Shown piece after piece: positions 1-7,194 of a DNA stretch of 17,886 nucleotides (positions are counted from its first letter, which is position 1; each line of letters starts with the position of its first letter). Under the pieces are notes generated by a model. That model was given only the letters and a program-made list of their open reading frames with translations, had not been told where the DNA came from and searched no databases. Location of the stretch: the NCBI GenBank assembly GCA_030609665.1, contig JAUWBW010000007.1, forward strand, positions 1-17,886, given 5' to 3'. The DNA is from Methanosarcinaceae archaeon. Its GTDB lineage: Archaea; Halobacteriota; Methanosarcinia; Methanosarcinales; Methanosarcinaceae. A program made the position numbers and the translations under genes.

Positions 1-190
1 CGGGTGCGCTATGAACTTTCATATCGTCCAGTTTATCATCAGCGCCTTCTGCATCATCCTGCATATCGATGATATAATCCTTATTGGTAGCAGATGTCAG
101 GACTGATGCGGATTTTAAATAAAATGCCGTCAGCAACACACTAAAAACAAATATCACTGCACCAATCCCGAAAGCGGTTATTGCATTCAT
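1..190 (-). CDS. Partial membrane-anchored protein, unknown function
   Basis: An open frame starts with ATG at 190 and runs off the left edge of the window with no stop, giving 63 visible residues. Residues about 4-25 (from ITAFGIG to LLTAFYL) form one strongly hydrophobic segment, after which the chain turns hydrophilic and acidic (MQDDAEGADDKLDD). This is the layout of a single-pass N-terminal membrane anchor or uncleaved signal. No Shine-Dalgarno sequence is obvious; the start codon lies just beyond the T-rich terminator of mtd, and the gene has the same orientation as mtd. I do not recognise the family. The hydrophobic N-terminus and unbroken frame make it a likely real gene, but the visible part is too short to be sure. 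Confidence 0.5.
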   Translation of the reverse strand, partial: MNAITAFGIGAVIFVFSVLLTAFYLKSASVLTSATNKDYIIDMQDDAEGADDKLDDMKVHSAP

Positions 191-195
191 GGGTT

Positions 196-245
196 AGTTG
201 TGAAAAAAAAGAAAAGTGAAAAAAGAAGTGTCCGTATGGACACTT
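196..245 (-). terminator. Intrinsic-type terminator of mtd
   Basis: On the minus strand the stop codon of mtd is followed at once by a perfect 8-bp stem AAGTGTCC / GGACACTT with a 4-nt loop (226-245), then by T-rich runs (CTTTTTTCAC and further T tracts to about 196). T-rich ends terminate archaeal RNA polymerase; the hairpin probably also protects the mRNA 3' end. The stem overlaps the last base of the stop codon. Confidence 0.75.
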
Positions 246-1075
246 TACTGTGGTTTTTCGTATAATTTGGTCTTTCTCACAATATTGCCTTTCTTTGAGT
301 GAGCCTGCCTGAAGACAGTATCATTGGATTTCTCGATCTCTCTTGCATCAATTGCGAGTTGCGCAGATGCGCGCATCATCTCATGAGCAGTTGCAGTTGT
401 GAGTGTTACCTGCTCGATCTCTTTCATCATGAAGCATGCAGGGAAGTTGATCTGTGCAACCTTGTCAGCCATGTGCAATGCAGCAAGTGCTTTTGCTTTT
501 GCGTATGGGTTTGCGAATCCTGCACTCTCGATACATTTCTCAGGTTTTGCGAGAATGTGTGGAAGTTCAAGGTCCTTGCCGGATTTACCTGAATCCACCT
601 GTGCAGCAACATCGTCAAATGCTTCCTGCATGAGTCTTACAACACCACATGTTGAAAGTACCTTCATTGCATCAGAATTGAATGAAGCCATCTCGACAGG
701 GTCGAGGAACTCGGTCTTTGCACCGATCAGTGGATCAACTGTCATGATGATGTAACCAAAGCCTGCGTCTTCGAGTGCCTTGCGGTCATCCTTCTTTGTC
801 GGTCCGTCAGAGATTACGATGCATGGTACATCTTTATATATCTCTCGTGCAGCGGTTGGTCCCGGTGCACTTGAGTTTGGACTGATCATGACATAAAAGT
901 CAGCATCCCATTTCTTGAGGTATTCTGTTTCTGCAGCTTCATCCTTGCCCATCTTTGGACCGGTTCCGAAAACACGTATCTCGATGCCTTCTCTTGCTGC
1001 AATCTCATCCTGAATCAAGTCAATAACCTGACTCATCCCTAAATTTCCCAATTTAACAAATCCTATTTTAGCCAT
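245..1075 (-). CDS. mtd: F420-dependent methylene-H4MPT dehydrogenase
   Basis: Cytoplasmic enzyme that reversibly reduces methenyl-tetrahydro(sarcina)pterin to the methylene form with reduced coenzyme F420, a central C1 step of methanogenesis and methyl oxidation. The 276-residue length is that of the Mtd family. Family-typical stretches seen: the N-terminal KLGNLGMSQV, SAPGPTAAREI near residue 70, GYIIMTVDPLIGAKTEFLDP near 107-126, FANPYAKAKALAALHMADKVA near 187-207, and AHEMMRASAQLA and EIEKSNDTVFR near the C-terminus. ATG at 1075 is preceded by GGTG about nine bases upstream, and a TATA-like AAAATAATATAAG lies at 1108-1120. It is a single gene ending in a strong terminator and diverges from serB. 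Nothing in it looks unusual. Confidence 0.95.
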   Translation of the reverse strand: MAKIGFVKLGNLGMSQVIDLIQDEIAAREGIEIRVFGTGPKMGKDEAAETEYLKKWDADFYVMISPNSSAPGPTAAREIYKDVPCIVISDGPTKKDDRKALEDAGFGYIIMTVDPLIGAKTEFLDPVEMASFNSDAMKVLSTCGVVRLMQEAFDDVAAQVDSGKSGKDLELPHILAKPEKCIESAGFANPYAKAKALAALHMADKVAQINFPACFMMKEIEQVTLTTATAHEMMRASAQLAIDAREIEKSNDTVFRQAHSKKGNIVRKTKLYEKPQ

Positions 1076-1107
1076 TTTGAATCACACCATTGAGATTACC
1101 AGAGTTG

Positions 1108-1120
1108 CTTATATTATTTT
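1108..1120 (-). promoter_or_regulatory. Probable TATA box of mtd
   Basis: On the minus strand AAAATAATATAAG matches an archaeal box A. It lies about 33-45 bases before the ATG, which predicts a short leader that still contains the GGTG ribosome-binding site. Assigned by match and spacing only. Confidence 0.5.
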
Positions 1121-1202
1121 TGGAATTGTTCCGTCATAGATAAATTATGAGATGTGGGGTTTTTAGGGGGAAAACGGGCATCCTGTCCGAAAGGGTTAAA
1201 AA

Positions 1203-1224
1203 TGATGTGATTAATTTCACATCA
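1203..1224. promoter_or_regulatory. Palindromic operator-like site between mtd and serB
   Basis: TGATGTGA and TCACATCA form a perfect 8-bp inverted repeat around the 6-bp spacer TTAATT. It sits in the 208-bp divergent region, 60 bases before the serB start and about 80 bases upstream of the proposed mtd TATA box. A TATA-like GGTTAAAAATG directly before it could serve serB, so a bound dimer would cover the serB start region. The half-site and spacing match the pattern bound by dimeric winged-helix or CRP-like proteins; the regulator is unknown. Confidence 0.5.
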
Positions 1225-1283
1225 ATCCTAATACAGTAAATGCTATTTCATTATTAGGAGTACCAAAAATTAGGTTTGATCGC

Positions 1284-1952
1284 GTGAACTGTACCAGTAA
1301 CTATTCTAGATCCGGATTTGCAAAGGTAATTGTTTTCGATATGGACAGTACCCTTATAGATGCTGAGACCATTGATGAACTTGCAGGAGCTGCCGATGTT
1401 GCAAAAAAGGTTGCTGACATCACAGACCGTGCCATGAATGGTAAATTAGACTATGGTCAGGCACTTTCAGAAAGAGTGGATCTTCTTAAAGGTCTGCCTC
1501 TTAAGGAGGCACAAGAAGCCGTAGATAAAATGTCGCTAATGCCTGGTGCAAAAGAACTGGTCAAATATGTGAAAGATGCCGGATACAAGATTGCAATGGT
1601 CTCTGGCGGATTTACGTTATCTACCGACCGTATTGGTAAACTCCTTGATATGGATTATGTGTTTTCAAATGAACTTATTGTCAATGACGGACATTTAACA
1701 GGTGAGGTCACAGGCCCTCTTACAAGACAAAACTCGAAAGGGCATGTTTTTGAGGAGATTGCCCGCCAAAATGGGGTCAAACCTGAAGAATGTGTCGTTA
1801 TCGGCGATGGTGCCAATGATATATGTATTTTCGAAAAAGCGGGATACTCAATTGCATTCAATTCAAAAGATATCCTGCGCGAATATGCAGATGTTGTTAT
1901 CACACAAAAAGACCTTAAGGCGGTGATTCCGGTAATCCAGGCACTGGATTGA
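1284..1952 (+). CDS. serB: Phosphoserine phosphatase (HAD family)
   Basis: Hydrolyses O-phospho-L-serine to serine, the last step of serine synthesis. HAD motifs are complete: motif I DMDST at residues 19-23 (nucleophile D19, acid/base D21), motif II MVSGG at 105-109, the motif III lysine in NSKGHVF (K152), and motif IV GDGANDICIF from 174 with D175 and D179. The 222-residue length fits the archaeal single-domain form without an ACT regulatory domain. The start is a GTG; the residues before the first motif are few, and AGGT lies nine bases upstream. The coiled-coil gene follows after 79 bases with its own strong ribosome-binding site, suggesting co-transcription. In this organism phosphoserine is also the substrate of the cysteate synthase at 14.7 kb, so this enzyme sits at a branch between serine and coenzyme M. 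Confidence 0.9.
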   Translation: MNCTSNYSRSGFAKVIVFDMDSTLIDAETIDELAGAADVAKKVADITDRAMNGKLDYGQALSERVDLLKGLPLKEAQEAVDKMSLMPGAKELVKYVKDAGYKIAMVSGGFTLSTDRIGKLLDMDYVFSNELIVNDGHLTGEVTGPLTRQNSKGHVFEEIARQNGVKPEECVVIGDGANDICIFEKAGYSIAFNSKDILREYADVVITQKDLKAVIPVIQALD

Positions 1953-2031
1953 GGAATGATCATCGAAGTATCGTGCACTAGAAATGCATGGAATACCAGC
2001 TCTTTTGCTGGAACAGGAGGACAAATAGAAA

Positions 2032-2889
2032 ATGTTGAAAGAACTAAATGACAAAAAGACAACCCTGAGAGAACAGTCCGAAGAGAGTAAGAACAAACGT
2101 AATGACCTTAATGCACAGGCAAGTATCCTTGCATCAAAACGTAATGAACTTAACAAGCGTACAAAGGATCTCATAAACGAAGCGCAGGAATTCAAAAAAC
2201 TCAGAGACGAAAATAACGAGAATGTCAAAGAGCAAAAAGCACAGCGCGACGAGATCAATGCTAAAGCTAACGCAGTTTTTGCTAAGGCAGACGCTCTCCG
2301 AAAAGATAATAATCTCGGTGGACCATCCATAAAGGATATTCGCAAAGACATTGACCGTCTGGAATTTGCACAGCAGACAGAAGTGATGACCACAAGCAAG
2401 GAACGTGAACTGGTCAGCAAGATCACTGAACTTCAGAAACTGTACAATTCCAAAAAAGCCGAGATCGATGATAATACTGAACTTAAAACACTTCTTGATG
2501 AAGCACAGGCTATTCGGGACGAGGCTTCTACTTTCCACACAACCCTGTCCGAATATGCACAAAAAGCACAGGAAAGTCACGACCGGATGATTGCTACCTT
2601 TAAGGAAGCAGATACAGTGCGTGCAGAATCAGATATTGCTCACAAGGAATTTGTAAAAGTGCAGGAAAAGGCTGATGAACGTCACAAGAAATTCATAGCT
2701 GCACAAAAAGAGATACGTGACATCGATAAAGAGGTCCGTAAACTCAGAAAGAGCGAGACCGATTCCAGAAAGGGTAGTGTGCGAGAAAGTGCTAAGAAGG
2801 ATGCTGAAGATATCTTCGATAAATTCAAATCCGGTGAAAAACTGACTATGGAAAAACTTATGACACTCCAAAGATCAGGACTTCTCTAA
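2032..2889 (+). CDS. Archaeal coiled-coil protein (COG1340-like)
   Basis: A 285-residue soluble protein, almost wholly charged helix: Lys/Glu/Arg/Asp-rich heptad-like sequence from residue 1 to about 95, a short break at NLGGPSIKDIRKDIDRLEF (about 99-117), more coiled coil from about 125 to 245, then a small C-terminal tail EDIFDKFKSGEKLTMEKLMTLQRSG. No membrane segment, signal peptide or cysteine. This architecture matches the uncharacterised archaeal coiled-coil family COG1340, whose members often lie next to serB in methanogens (from memory). ATG at 2032 is preceded by AGGAGGA at ten bases. No biochemical function is assigned; the conserved GGPS break and C-terminal tail may be the binding parts. 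Three hairpins follow the stop. Confidence 0.85.
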   Translation: MLKELNDKKTTLREQSEESKNKRNDLNAQASILASKRNELNKRTKDLINEAQEFKKLRDENNENVKEQKAQRDEINAKANAVFAKADALRKDNNLGGPSIKDIRKDIDRLEFAQQTEVMTTSKERELVSKITELQKLYNSKKAEIDDNTELKTLLDEAQAIRDEASTFHTTLSEYAQKAQESHDRMIATFKEADTVRAESDIAHKEFVKVQEKADERHKKFIAAQKEIRDIDKEVRKLRKSETDSRKGSVRESAKKDAEDIFDKFKSGEKLTMEKLMTLQRSGLL

Positions 2890-2890
2890 A

Positions 2891-2960
2891 CCACTTTAAG
2901 TGGATTGCATAAAAACTGAACCAATGGTTCAGCAACTCTGGGTGGTTTCGATACCACCCA
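2891..2960 (+). terminator. Triple-hairpin terminator region
   Basis: Three inverted repeats follow the stop of the coiled-coil gene: CCACTT/AAGTGG (2891-2903), CTGAACCA/TGGTTCAG (2916-2932) and TGGGTGGT/ACCACCCA (2939-2960, six-base loop), then an A/T-rich stretch with TTTTTT near 2971. They separate two convergent transcription units and probably end transcription from the left; the stems are symmetrical, so they could also work for the opposite strand. Confidence 0.6.
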
Positions 2961-3012
2961 AATTATTACATTTTTTGAATTTTATTGAACCGGTGATTGT
3001 TAGATTTCCATC

Positions 3013-4146
3013 TTACATATCAATATGCAATGCCCGAAACTCTGTGTCTCTCATCAGACATGAGTCTGCATTATAAACAGGGTCCTTGCGAATCTTTTTC
3101 CACACACTCTTGAGTGTGTCCGTGTGTATGTTCCCATAAGGGATTGGTATACACGCACAAGGCAAAATATCACCCTGCGGAGTTATATGCAGCCATTTCC
3201 TGCCTGCAAAACAACCAGTGGTCTTCATGACGTGCGGGATCGAAAATACACGCGGTCCATCCATAGCGTCGGCACGTTTCACAAAATCATCCAGTTTGCG
3301 ATGGTCATCGGGAGAGAGAATCTCAGTTTCGTGGTCGATCCACCTGCCTGTCGGGACGATCTCATAAAATGAAAGTTCATGAACACCCATTTCACGTGCC
3401 AATGTGTAAAAATCATCTAACTCATCGATGTTACGTGGGGATATTACCACATAGATGTCAACAAGCAATCCCGCATCAACTGAATTCCTGACCGCGCTGA
3501 TCGCATCCTTGTACACACCATTGCGACCCCGCATAAAATCATGCCCTTCCTCGTTAGCACTGTCAAAACTCACACTCACCATATAAAGTCCCGCTTCTTT
3601 TAAACTCCGTGCACGCTCTGGTGTGAGTCCGACACCTGATGTGAACATCGCTGGTATCGCACGATTTGTATCGACATAACGTATCAAGTCTTCCAGGCCC
3701 TCATAGACAAGCGGCTCCCCACCATCGAATATGATCAGGGTTGTGCCCATTTTAAGTGACTGGTCGATAACATCCTCCACTAATTCAGGAGATAGCCTGT
3801 CCTTGTTCTTTGTATCCGGCAGAGCACAATGGATACAATTATTGGGGCATTCTTCAGTAATGGATATCGTCACCTGTTCCGGTACCATGTTGCCACGCAG
3901 ACCTTTTATCTGGTTTGCTACCGATCGGCTGAATGGAGTGCTCGGGATCGGTGGCATCCATGTTGAGAATATCAGCCTGTCGTCTTCCACTTTCGCAGGT
4001 TTCTCGCCGTCAAAAATGTCAAGCATTCCCGATACCATTGGCTTCATGAGAGACGATGCTATACCCGATGTCTTAATTCGGACGCGTCCGTCCTTGATTA
4101 TGGCATAGACCTTAAAAACAGGGTTCTTGTAAAGATAATATTTCAT
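3013..4146 (-). CDS. Radical SAM enzyme with SPASM-like C-terminus
   Basis: The radical SAM cluster motif CPNNCIHC is at residues 100-107 (C100, C104, C107) and the SAM-binding GGEP at 142-145. The C-terminal third carries further cysteines (C312 in GCFAGRKWLHI, C330 and C332 in LPCAC, C363) and the phrase PYGNIHTDTLKSVW, typical of SPASM/twitch domains that hold extra iron-sulfur clusters. An N-terminal extension of about 90 residues precedes the barrel. The reaction is unknown; relatives include peptide-modifying and heme-d1/AhbD-like enzymes, so the substrate cannot be named. It lies downstream of the reductase and prenyltransferase genes on the same strand, after a 97-base A/T-rich gap with its own promoter-like repeats, so it may be partly independently transcribed. 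No clear ribosome-binding site precedes the ATG. Confidence 0.85.
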   Translation of the reverse strand: MKYYLYKNPVFKVYAIIKDGRVRIKTSGIASSLMKPMVSGMLDIFDGEKPAKVEDDRLIFSTWMPPIPSTPFSRSVANQIKGLRGNMVPEQVTISITEECPNNCIHCALPDTKNKDRLSPELVEDVIDQSLKMGTTLIIFDGGEPLVYEGLEDLIRYVDTNRAIPAMFTSGVGLTPERARSLKEAGLYMVSVSFDSANEEGHDFMRGRNGVYKDAISAVRNSVDAGLLVDIYVVISPRNIDELDDFYTLAREMGVHELSFYEIVPTGRWIDHETEILSPDDHRKLDDFVKRADAMDGPRVFSIPHVMKTTGCFAGRKWLHITPQGDILPCACIPIPYGNIHTDTLKSVWKKIRKDPVYNADSCLMRDTEFRALHIDM

Positions 4147-4157
4147 TTTAACACTTA

Positions 4158-4185
4158 CTACTATAATATGATTCTACTATAATAT
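4158..4185 (-). promoter_or_regulatory. Duplicated TATA-like repeat before radical SAM gene
   Basis: Two exact 12-bp copies of CTACTATAATAT (plus strand; 4158-4169 and 4174-4185) are spaced 16 bp apart, 12-39 bases before the radical SAM start. Read on the minus strand each copy contains ATATTATAG, a TATA-like core, so they may be duplicated promoter elements or a paired binding site. Confidence 0.4.
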
Positions 4186-4243
4186 ATGATACATATGACT
4201 ATAACTTAATCAATGAACAGTATATCAGAACTGCAACTGAATA

Positions 4244-5401
4244 TCACCTGTTCCGAAGCAGTGCACGATAAGACAATAATGATGCCGGATTCTTCTTTAA
4301 CATGAACAGTCCTACCTGAATTGCCTGATTGAACGAACTGCCATGTAAAAATGACAGGTCCTGTCCTTTGAATGTTTTCATCATGTTATCGATCTCATGA
4401 TCGTCCATTTTTCGAAGTGTTTCAAGCGCAATATGACCAAGATAATATTCTGTCCTGAATTCACTGTTCCACTGTTTTTTGTACTGCGAAAGTACTTTTG
4501 CAGACACATCTCCTTTTGCTATCGCATCGGCAGCCACGTCCCCACATATCTGTCCGGCTCGCATACCATACCCGATACCTGATTGTCCTGCTGCACCGCC
4601 TGTGACCATGATACCGTCAGCGACGACTTGGTTTGGAATTGTTGCGATGGGATCTCCTCCAACATGCTTTTTTAGTATCTTTATATCATCAAGCCCTTTC
4701 ATACGCTTAAACCTTTCAAGCCAGTTGTCAAAGAACGATGATACGTCCGTGCCATTTCTCCTGACATATACGCCAAGCGTTGCATAATCTCCTCCGCCCG
4801 GAGAATATGTCGATTTCCACCCGGGTGCGATGCTGCCAAGATAGTACTCGAACATGTCCGCATTCCCAACACCATCCGCTTCGATCTCGGCTTCCACTGC
4901 CCATGCTATGTCATTGGGATACCGGACAGTTTTCAAACCAAGCAATCCCGCAGTCTTTGAATTTATCCCGTCAGAGACTATCACGATCTTTGATCTGATC
5001 ATTCCATCCGATGTGCTCACAGAGAACGTGTCGCCGGTTTTGAGCACATTATACGATTCAACACCTGTGCGGATGTCTACGCCTGCTTTTTTGATCTTTT
5101 TTGCATAGTGTTCGTCAAATTTTGTGCGGTCAAGGAAATACCCAGGAGTCTCAAGCACAATCTCATCGCCGCCTGGTGCTACGATATGCATGCCTTTGAG
5201 ATTGTGTATCACATATTTTTGATCAACCTTTTCACCTGCTTTGTCAAACATTCCCTTAAAGAATGTATTGGCAGGGTGTGGTGGGTGACCTAACTCTTTT
5301 TTGCTATCGATTAAAATAACATTTGCGCCTTTCTGAGACGCATTCCTCGCAGCCATGATACCGGCCGGAGAGGCACCTATTACAATAATATCCGTATCCA
5401 T
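4244..5401 (-). CDS. Geranylgeranyl-reductase-family flavoprotein
   Basis: FAD-dependent oxidoreductase of the archaeal geranylgeranyl reductase / p-hydroxybenzoate hydroxylase-like fold, 385 residues. The N-terminal dinucleotide motif IIVIGASPAGIMAAR is at about residues 4-18, the acidic end of the second strand LIDSKKEL at about 30-37, the SDGINSKT flavin motif near 143-150, and a C-terminal GGAAGQSGIGYGMRAG near 285-300, where family members have GDAAG. Members saturate isoprenoid double bonds in archaeal lipids, and others act on quinone-like tails. ATG at 5401 is chosen over the in-frame TTG at 5404 because GGGGG lies eight bases before the ATG. It begins 15 bases after the prenyltransferase stop, so the two are almost surely one transcript. 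The motif differences suggest a paralogue with its own substrate rather than the housekeeping lipid enzyme (inference). Confidence 0.85.
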   Translation of the reverse strand: MDTDIIVIGASPAGIMAARNASQKGANVILIDSKKELGHPPHPANTFFKGMFDKAGEKVDQKYVIHNLKGMHIVAPGGDEIVLETPGYFLDRTKFDEHYAKKIKKAGVDIRTGVESYNVLKTGDTFSVSTSDGMIRSKIVIVSDGINSKTAGLLGLKTVRYPNDIAWAVEAEIEADGVGNADMFEYYLGSIAPGWKSTYSPGGGDYATLGVYVRRNGTDVSSFFDNWLERFKRMKGLDDIKILKKHVGGDPIATIPNQVVADGIMVTGGAAGQSGIGYGMRAGQICGDVAADAIAKGDVSAKVLSQYKKQWNSEFRTEYYLGHIALETLRKMDDHEIDNMMKTFKGQDLSFLHGSSFNQAIQVGLFMLKKNPASLLSYRALLRNR

Positions 5402-5416
5402 CAATATATCCCCCTG

Positions 5417-6370
5417 TTACCATAAAATTGAAACATAACTTGTAAAGATTGTAGACAGTACTACGTCAACAATGAGTGAAACAAATAACACACTACGATA
5501 TCTGGAACCCTGCAAAAAAAGCCTGCCTCCACGCTCAGGCAATGGGTTTTTGATAAAATCAAATGATTGTGTGAGCATCCATGTGCCTGCGAATATTGCA
5601 CCTGCAAAGAAGATTGGACCAAGATGTGCCGTCCACCCGATGACAATTGATGCTACGAATCCTGCAACCCAGCAAAGTGTCACAAATTTTGAAGTTGCCG
5701 GAACGCCGAATGTGACCGGAAATGTTGGTGCACCTTTAGCACGGTCGCCTTCCACATCTCTTGCAACACCTGACAATGTGAATCCCCAGTCTGTGACACA
5801 TATCATCATACCCAAGAAAATTGCAGGAATAGGCAATATTAAAGAATCAACACTTTCTTTTAAGATTCCAGCCGGGTCAAAAGCTAACCATATTCCAATT
5901 GGGACAAGACCATACGCAATTCCCACGGGTAAAAAACTCAAGAACGTCATTCTCTTTGCCACTATTGAATATATGCTGATAGTAGTGACTGCGATCAATA
6001 GTATCACAAAGGATTCAGGATTAAGATAAAGAGCTGTCACCGAAGCAATGATCGCTAGAAAAAGTGAATAAAAAAGTGCTTGTTTTTTTGATATATTTGA
6101 TGAGGGAAGCGGACGATTTGGTAGGTTTATCTCGTCGATGTCGATGTCGCAGCAGTCATTGAACACATACGAACTCGTGATCGCTGCATAACCACCTATC
6201 ACTGCAATTATGAACGGTATAAGCGGCGGGAACGCCCCCACTAAAAGATATGATGCTAACAGCGCACTTGCTGCCGGAAGTGCCAGATCCATATCTGCGA
6301 TCTCTGGTCGCAGCATTTCAATATATGGGTTTTTAGGCTTTGATTCTATTGTTGATACCAAATATATCAC
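5417..6370 (-). CDS. UbiA-family prenyltransferase
   Basis: Integral membrane enzyme that moves a polyprenyl group from its diphosphate to an acceptor. The first aspartate-rich motif NDCCDIDIDEINLPNRPLPS starts at residue 71 and the second, RDVEGDRAKGA, at 204-214; both match UbiA enzymes, and the NRPLPS tail resembles digeranylgeranylglyceryl-phosphate synthases. About eight hydrophobic helices can be seen between residues 30 and 317. The acceptor could be a glycerol lipid or an aromatic/phenazine ring; the sequence alone does not decide. The start is uncertain: GTG at 6370 is used here, but AAGGTGAT lies just before an in-frame TTG near 6361, and a later ATG is at residue 19. It is the first gene of the prenyl/reductase unit, with a palindrome and TATA-like sequence upstream. 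Confidence 0.9.
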   Translation of the reverse strand: MIYLVSTIESKPKNPYIEMLRPEIADMDLALPAASALLASYLLVGAFPPLIPFIIAVIGGYAAITSSYVFNDCCDIDIDEINLPNRPLPSSNISKKQALFYSLFLAIIASVTALYLNPESFVILLIAVTTISIYSIVAKRMTFLSFLPVGIAYGLVPIGIWLAFDPAGILKESVDSLILPIPAIFLGMMICVTDWGFTLSGVARDVEGDRAKGAPTFPVTFGVPATSKFVTLCWVAGFVASIVIGWTAHLGPIFFAGAIFAGTWMLTQSFDFIKNPLPERGGRLFLQGSRYRSVLFVSLIVDVVLSTIFTSYVSILW

Positions 6371-6394
6371 CTTATATGACTAAATCCTAATTTC

Positions 6395-6428
6395 CATATT
6401 ATATATTAGCCTTGTTATAAGTAACAAG
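6395..6428 (-). promoter_or_regulatory. Promoter and palindrome before the prenyltransferase
   Basis: A perfect 7-bp inverted repeat CTTGTTA / TAACAAG with a 4-bp spacer lies at 6411-6428. Next to it on the minus strand, CTAATATATAATATGG (about 6395-6410) is a good TATA box. The palindrome therefore sits directly upstream of the TATA box, where archaeal activators or repressors bind. The regulator is unknown. Confidence 0.5.
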
Positions 6429-6484
6429 TGCAAAATACATTTCAAGTAACTATAAATATCAACACGCCAGAATTACTTTTGTTT

Positions 6485-6545
6485 TAGTATATATTTTATA
6501 AATATATAGTGCGAGTTAATCCGAGCATAGCGAGGATTTTCTCGA
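6485..6545 (+). repeat. 61-bp dispersed repeat with TATA box and hairpin, copy 1
   Basis: This stretch is identical, base for base, to the reverse complement of 17162-17222. Its first part is A/T-rich with a strong TATA-like TTTATAAATATATA; its second part forms a hairpin with stem AATCC/GGATT, a symmetric GA/GA internal loop, a GC/GC pair of base pairs and the three-base loop ATA, followed by TTCTCGA. It sits 62 bases before the 195-aa gene and probably supplies its promoter. Confidence 0.85.
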
Positions 6546-6588
6546 TATATTGTAAAGGATGTAGAGGACTGGTATCCTCTGCTATCGA
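6542..6588 (+). promoter_or_regulatory. Nested hairpin in the leader of the 195-aa gene
   Basis: TCGATA (6542-6547) pairs with TATCGA (6583-6588), and inside it AGAGGA (6563-6568) pairs with TCCTCT (6575-6580) around a six-base loop. The structure ends just before the ribosome-binding GGAGA of the next gene, so it would form in its mRNA leader. A control role is possible but unproven. Confidence 0.4.
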
Positions 6589-6606
6589 AAAGTGGAGACA
6601 GTTCTT

Positions 6607-7194
6607 ATGAAAGTGGTTACAGTCACATTCAGTGATGAACAGTATAATATCCTTAAAAAAATGCGTATTGCCGGAGATACGGATGAGGATAAATTGAAAA
6701 GCATTTTTTTAGAATATGCTTCAATGCGCCGCGATGTACAGATAGAATATGAGTTCTATAAACGAAAACTTGTCTGGGACAAGGTCATGCGTATACTTGA
6801 AATGGTATGGGAAGCGTATGAAGACGGGGAGGATATTGAGGATGTGGTCGCACGTTGGTCAATTGAGAAGATCGAAGCGATCGAGCATATATTGAGAGAA
6901 TATATGATCGTCACCCCTCCTGACAAGAACTGGACATATTTTCCAACACACAAGTTCAGACTTCGCTGGAAACGACTGTTCAATCAGTTGATACATGAGT
7001 ACCCGGAGATGTATGAGTATAGTGCAGCGTGCGCCGCCACTATCTATCTTGTGGATGAGTTCTCAATGGAATCACTGAGCGATGAAGAACTTCGGGATGA
7101 TACAATTTTATTATGTGAAGGTTGGTTCTTTGCAATGGCTGAGTGTGCAGTTACTGCAAGGAAATTTATGAAAACAAAGCGGTTGTATGGGTGA
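6607..7194 (+). CDS. Hypothetical protein, 195 aa
   Basis: I do not recognise this protein. ATG at 6607 is preferred over the upstream GTG at 6592 because GGAGA lies nine bases before it and would otherwise be inside the coding part. The first 40 residues (KVVTVTFSDEQYNILKKMRI and onward) have a short strand followed by two helices, like a ribbon-helix-helix DNA-binding start; this is a resemblance only. The rest is a soluble helical protein rich in Glu, Tyr and Trp, with patches such as KRKLVWDKVMRILEMVWEAYEDGED and a C-terminal FAMAECAVTARKFMKTKR. No membrane segment. It stands alone behind the 61-bp repeat element, at the edge of the accessory stretch. It could be a small regulator or part of the genomic island next to it. 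Confidence 0.7.
   Translation: MKVVTVTFSDEQYNILKKMRIAGDTDEDKLKSIFLEYASMRRDVQIEYEFYKRKLVWDKVMRILEMVWEAYEDGEDIEDVVARWSIEKIEAIEHILREYMIVTPPDKNWTYFPTHKFRLRWKRLFNQLIHEYPEMYEYSAACAATIYLVDEFSMESLSDEELRDDTILLCEGWFFAMAECAVTARKFMKTKRLYG

Noticed and set aside
299..755. Plus-strand open frames opposite mtd
   Set aside because: They lie wholly antisense to a strongly recognised gene, have no ribosome-binding site and show unnatural composition.
1863..2426. Minus-strand 187-residue open frame opposite serB and the coiled-coil gene
   Set aside because: Ser/Leu-rich mirror of the Lys/Glu-rich coiled coil; spans two genes on the other strand with no promoter.
5472..6029. Plus-strand 185-residue open frame
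   Set aside because: Antisense to the membrane part of ubiA, whose aspartate motifs and helices are clear.
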